Source: UBA1181 sp963626555
Lineage (GTDB): Bacteria > Bacteroidota > Bacteroidia > Bacteroidales > Paludibacteraceae
Assembly: GCA_963626555.1 (NCBI GenBank)
Contig: CAVFXQ010000001.1
Location: 1-64,000 of the forward strand
Direction of reading: 5' to 3'
Length of the DNA stretch: 64,000 nucleotides
Made by a program: the position numbers and the translations under genes. Below the pieces are notes generated by a model. The model searched no databases. It worked only from the letters and a program-made list of their open reading frames with translations, and was not told the DNA's origin. Positions 61,104-64,000 of the stretch are shown in pieces; position 1 is the first letter of the stretch, and each line of letters begins with the position of its first letter.

Positions 61104-61565
61104 TTATTTCCAAAACAAATGTGTTACATCCTCCACGATATTGCCCTCTCTCATTTTATACAACCGTTGATTGGTCGTCCTCTTGTTTAGCGGACCGAAC
61201 TCTCTCTTGTAGGGTCCAACCTTTATGTAATCAAAGGCCATGAATGACACATCTTTGGGAAGTTGCTCCCTACCGGTATACCATGCAACCTTTAATTCAT
61301 ATTGAGACTTAACAAACGTTGCTAAACGCACGAGAGAAGACAAATCCCGATCACCTCCCATAAAGCCAACACATGTAACATCGTCTGCATATCGTTGTAG
61401 CAGATCAGACAAAGTTGACTCGTTTAGTTCGTCTCCTATATCTGTTTTAAGAAATGGACTATGACAACCTTCACAGTCATTTGGACATTGCGACAGATTT
61501 ATTGCCAACGTTACTTCGTCAGGAACCTCCTGAAACACAATATCATAGTCAACGAATTTAAGCAT
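61104..61565 (-). CDS. nrdG: Anaerobic ribonucleotide reductase activating protein
   Basis: 153 residues from the ATG at 61565; the start 1 bp after the nrdD stop agrees with coupling. It is a radical-SAM enzyme: NLSQCPNDCEGCHSPF holds CxxxCxxC for the 4Fe-4S cluster, followed by GFMGGD. It makes the glycyl radical on NrdD. A longer TTG frame would add 15 residues inside nrdD. Confidence 0.94.
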   Translation of the reverse strand: MLKFVDYDIVFQEVPDEVTLAINLSQCPNDCEGCHSPFLKTDIGDELNESTLSDLLQRYADDVTCVGFMGGDRDLSSLVRLATFVKSQYELKVAWYTGREQLPKDVSFMAFDYIKVGPYKREFGPLNKRTTNQRLYKMREGNIVEDVTHLFWK

Positions 61566-61566
61566 T

Positions 61567-63684
61567 TTATGAATTTTCGTCCCCGTCAATTGCAACATTG
61601 TATTTAGCATAGAAACGACGGTCTGCTTCTTTCTGACGAGCCTCTGAGAAATTACTAACTCTCTTCATGTAGCCTATAACGCGCGTCAAGTAATCAACAT
61701 TATTACTATGACAATTAGGACATTCTTTCAAGTATCTCTTGTCAATATGTCCACATTCGTTACATACGGTATTCGGAATATTGTAAGTGAAATAGTTACA
61801 TCCCTCTTTCGCAGCCACACGGAACAAATGACGATATTGCGGTTTTGATAGATGCTCCTCTAAATTCATGTGAAGTGCGGAGCCTCCCGTTAGATGCTCA
61901 ATATATTTAATGCCATGCAACTTAAATTTATCCACAATATTCAAACTATGATCCTCTACTATGTAGAAATAACTATTGTAACAATCACGAGGCACTGCGT
62001 AGCCATCCTCTCTATCCCACTTTGCATGCTTGACCCCCACATTTTCGGCAGGAATCATCTCGCAGTTGAACATAACGTCCTTAGTACGATATTTCTTGTT
62101 ATAAGTCTCAATCAGACCTAAAACACTATGAACATACGATGTATATTCAGGACTATCCTTAATTTCAATACCCATATACTCGGCAGACTCAACCAGTCCA
62201 TTAACACCGATTGTTAAATATTGACGAGAAAGATTGATATATCCAGCATCAAACAAAGGAAGGAGACCTTTCTCCTTAAGGTGTTTCAGATTCTCATTAT
62301 AAGCCAACTGTACTTTATGCACTAAATCGACCACCTCTTCCAAGTAGTTTAAATAAGGTATTCCATTTTTAACCGCATATTGTACGCAACGATTCAAATT
62401 GATGGTTAAGACACTTTTTGATCCTGTTGAAATACCACCTGCTCCCAAAGTGTAACTGAATGTATTGTCTGTGATTTGATTTCTCAAACGGCAACAACTA
62501 CTCAAAGAGTCAGCGCTATCACTAAGATATGTGAAAAAAGAGTGTCCTTCAGAGTACATCTCGGCTGCGAAATCCCCCCATTCTTTATCCTTTACATCTC
62601 CATTGTCAGTTAAAAGGGCCATTGTCTCCACAGGAAACGTCAAAACAGTCTTCAAGCGTTCTGCGTTAAACCACTTCATAAATCTTTTTTGCAGCCAACT
62701 AACAGAATCCCAGTCTGGGCGAGACCCATCTGGAAAACGGAAATTTTCAAAAAGACTGTTGAAATAATATTTATCATAGTACGAGATATTCCAAAAGACA
62801 GCCTGAAAATTTCTTGCGCCCGTCGGTTGGTTGATAGAATAGACAATCTGCTCAAAACAGTCTGTAATGATTTTATCTATTGTTCTCTTTCTTGAAGAAA
62901 GATCCACAACCTTATCTGCTTCCTTGTAATACTCTAAGCCATATTCCTTTTGAATGAAATAGTTCATATACATAAGGAACTCTGGTGTTGCACAAGCTCC
63001 ACTCAACATGCTTGAAACCATAAAAACCATGTTGACAAAACCTCCACAGAAAGACTTTAAGTTTGTTGGTTGTTTTGAGTTTCCCCCGATAGAAATAGTA
63101 CCCTCATTCAACCAAGGATACATAGTGATACTTGCACAATAATTAGCCAAACTTGTTTCATCGTTCTTGTAGATGAAATGGTGTGTCAACAAATCAATAT
63201 ATTTGTCTGCAACTTCCCTTCCATACATCTCCTTCAGACGATCAACTAAAAGACGACGATTCAGACGAATGAAATTCGCTTTTGGAAGTTCACCAATCAA
63301 CGTAGCAATATTTTTATTTTCCACATTGGCATTGGCATCATATTTACTTCCCGTAGCAGAATTAGAAGCATTGCTGTAATCAGTGAGGAATTTAAGTTTG
63401 TCGCGAACCTCGCGATCCTCCCAGTGACTCTGACGATACAAAATGTAGGCCTTTGCAACCGAATAATATTTCTCGCACATCAAAGAACGTTCTACCTGAT
63501 TTTGAATCTCTTCTACGCTCATTCCATTATGGATGCTTAGATGTCCTAAAATGTCCGTCAAGACCTCTTGCGTAGCGAAACTGCCGACCGATATGAAAGC
63601 ACGAGATATCGCATTTTTGATCTTGTCAAACGAGAAAGATTCTAACTTGCCGTCACGCTTTACAATTACAACATTTCCACTCAT
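61567..63684 (-). CDS. nrdD: Anaerobic ribonucleoside-triphosphate reductase
   Basis: 705 residues. N-terminal ATP-cone: IVKRDGKLESFSFDKIKNAI (allosteric overall control). A ten-stranded catalytic core includes SSCCRLRNQ, a cysteine region. The C-terminal zinc site has CNECG and CPNC, and the glycyl-radical segment reads RVIGYMKRV. It reduces NTPs to dNTPs under anaerobic conditions with formate or similar reductants. Together with NrdG it indicates growth without oxygen. An inverted repeat and -7 box lie upstream. Confidence 0.95.
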   Translation of the reverse strand: MSGNVVIVKRDGKLESFSFDKIKNAISRAFISVGSFATQEVLTDILGHLSIHNGMSVEEIQNQVERSLMCEKYYSVAKAYILYRQSHWEDREVRDKLKFLTDYSNASNSATGSKYDANANVENKNIATLIGELPKANFIRLNRRLLVDRLKEMYGREVADKYIDLLTHHFIYKNDETSLANYCASITMYPWLNEGTISIGGNSKQPTNLKSFCGGFVNMVFMVSSMLSGACATPEFLMYMNYFIQKEYGLEYYKEADKVVDLSSRKRTIDKIITDCFEQIVYSINQPTGARNFQAVFWNISYYDKYYFNSLFENFRFPDGSRPDWDSVSWLQKRFMKWFNAERLKTVLTFPVETMALLTDNGDVKDKEWGDFAAEMYSEGHSFFTYLSDSADSLSSCCRLRNQITDNTFSYTLGAGGISTGSKSVLTINLNRCVQYAVKNGIPYLNYLEEVVDLVHKVQLAYNENLKHLKEKGLLPLFDAGYINLSRQYLTIGVNGLVESAEYMGIEIKDSPEYTSYVHSVLGLIETYNKKYRTKDVMFNCEMIPAENVGVKHAKWDREDGYAVPRDCYNSYFYIVEDHSLNIVDKFKLHGIKYIEHLTGGSALHMNLEEHLSKPQYRHLFRVAAKEGCNYFTYNIPNTVCNECGHIDKRYLKECPNCHSNNVDYLTRVIGYMKRVSNFSEARQKEADRRFYAKYNVAIDGDENS

Positions 63685-63790
63685 TTCTTCTGATTTATTT
63701 GGCTTATATTATATACTTTGATGATGTTATTTTTACTTCTCACACACTCTCAATGAGTTACGTTTTTTTTCTCTCATTGGTGCTATAAAA

Positions 63791-63826
63791 CAAAGATAGG
63801 GATATAGTTTTTAATAAACTATATCC
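63791..63826 (-). promoter_or_regulatory. nrdD -7 box with adjacent 12-bp perfect palindrome
   Basis: On the minus strand TATCTTTG (63798-63791) sits 107 bp before the nrdD ATG. Directly upstream, 63799-63826 forms a perfect palindrome with arms GGGATATAGTTT and AAACTATATCCC and a 4-nt centre. It occupies the place between -7 and -33 and could be an operator, or a terminator of the gene ending at 63875. Confidence 0.55.
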
Positions 63827-63874
63827 CCACAAAATAATTATTAACAAATGTATAATATCCTATGTATCAATTAT

Positions 63875-64000
63875 TTACCACGCAAATTTTATCATTGCTG
63901 ATGCTCTGTGATTAACCACGTCTCTGTCTGCGTTTACTGAGCCATTACTCTCCACATTATCTCCATATCCTACACCCGTAAGTTCGTATTCAAGCCCAAA
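63875..64000 (-). CDS. Outer-membrane protein, C-terminal fragment
   Basis: 42 codons at the right edge, reading from 64000 down to TAA at 63875 with the end NHRASAMIKFAW and an aromatic last residue, as in outer-membrane beta barrels (a final strand). Preceding residues: FGLEYELTGVGYGDNVES. The rest is outside the window, so the family remains open; a porin or transport barrel is likely. Confidence 0.55.
   Translation of the reverse strand, partial: FGLEYELTGVGYGDNVESNGSVNADRDVVNHRASAMIKFAW

Noticed and set aside
63799..63826. Calling the nrdD palindrome an NrdR box
   Set aside because: It lacks the ACAC/GTGT ends and paired-box spacing of NrdR sites; only ATAT-rich cores are alike.
1..64000. 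CRISPR arrays, complete insertion sequences or prophage
   Set aside because: No regularly spaced repeats, transposase or phage-type genes were seen in either strand.

Overview
The window reads as chromosome of an anaerobic, AT-rich member of the Bacteroidetes, most likely order Bacteroidales. This rests on several sequence signs: two secreted proteins with type IX secretion (T9SS) C-terminal sorting domains and a PorT-like outer-membrane barrel, a pyrophosphate-dependent phosphofructokinase, FloA flotillin, an anaerobic ribonucleotide reductase (NrdD/NrdG), an indolepyruvate oxidoreductase subunit, ExbB/ExbD/ExbD genes with an extra membrane protein, and repeated promoter elements of the Bacteroidetes type (TTG, about 20 bp, TAnnTTTG). 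The species was not identified. No complete insertion sequence, phage or CRISPR array was seen.

Layout. 1-675 is a gene-free stretch. 676-8662 holds a T9SS type B cargo protein (minus) and a six-gene plus-strand run: LysM/receptor-fold protein, PorT-like barrel, rRNA methyltransferase, Ste24-like M48 protease, MerR regulator, TRIC-type channel. 8677-16829 is a long minus-strand run: an unrecognised 703-residue coiled-coil protein, POT peptide transporter, FloA, UbiA-type prenyltransferase, KdsC-like phosphatase, DUF2520 oxidoreductase, small membrane protein, nitroreductase and a DUF4359-like protein. 16937-23499 carries envelope and transport genes: a lipoprotein with a G8 tract, a DUF4112 protein, a T9SS type A cargo protein, MATE, an MgtC/DUF4010 protein and patatin. 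23417-36409 is a mostly minus-strand housekeeping run: Maf, AspS, a DEDD exonuclease, IorA, riboflavin synthase, RelA-type synthetase, two peptidases and BrkB. Then come rnpB (RNase P RNA) and a small isolated transcription unit.

38379-46075 is the accessory part. Downstream of pfp, the last ~60 bp of the gene and its terminator are repeated 3 kb later. Between and beyond the two copies lie an XRE-ImmA/PIN toxin-antitoxin-like pair, a deletion remnant of a hipBA module, two secreted small proteins (one with a frameshifted signal peptide), an intact hipBA module with its own operators, and a decayed AAA-ATPase/PD-(D/E)XK gene. The repeats let the history be reconstructed: a tandem duplication of [pfp end, hipBA, tail], loss of most of one copy through a 5-bp microhomology, and occupation of the gap by a second toxin-antitoxin-like module.

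46091-64000 returns to core genes: a coiled-coil lipoprotein, RsmI, an overlapping prmC/recX/CPBP/SpoIID run, a phosphodiesterase-like MBL protein, DivIC-like protein, lytic transglycosylase, a DUF2007-Usp protein, RidA, the ExbB/ExbD cluster, tRNA-Ser(GGA), an HD hydrolase and nrdDG, with a partial outer-membrane protein at the right edge. Many longest-frame start codons here are TTG/GTG lying inside leaders; I moved those starts to the nearest downstream ATG that fits the family or the signal peptide.
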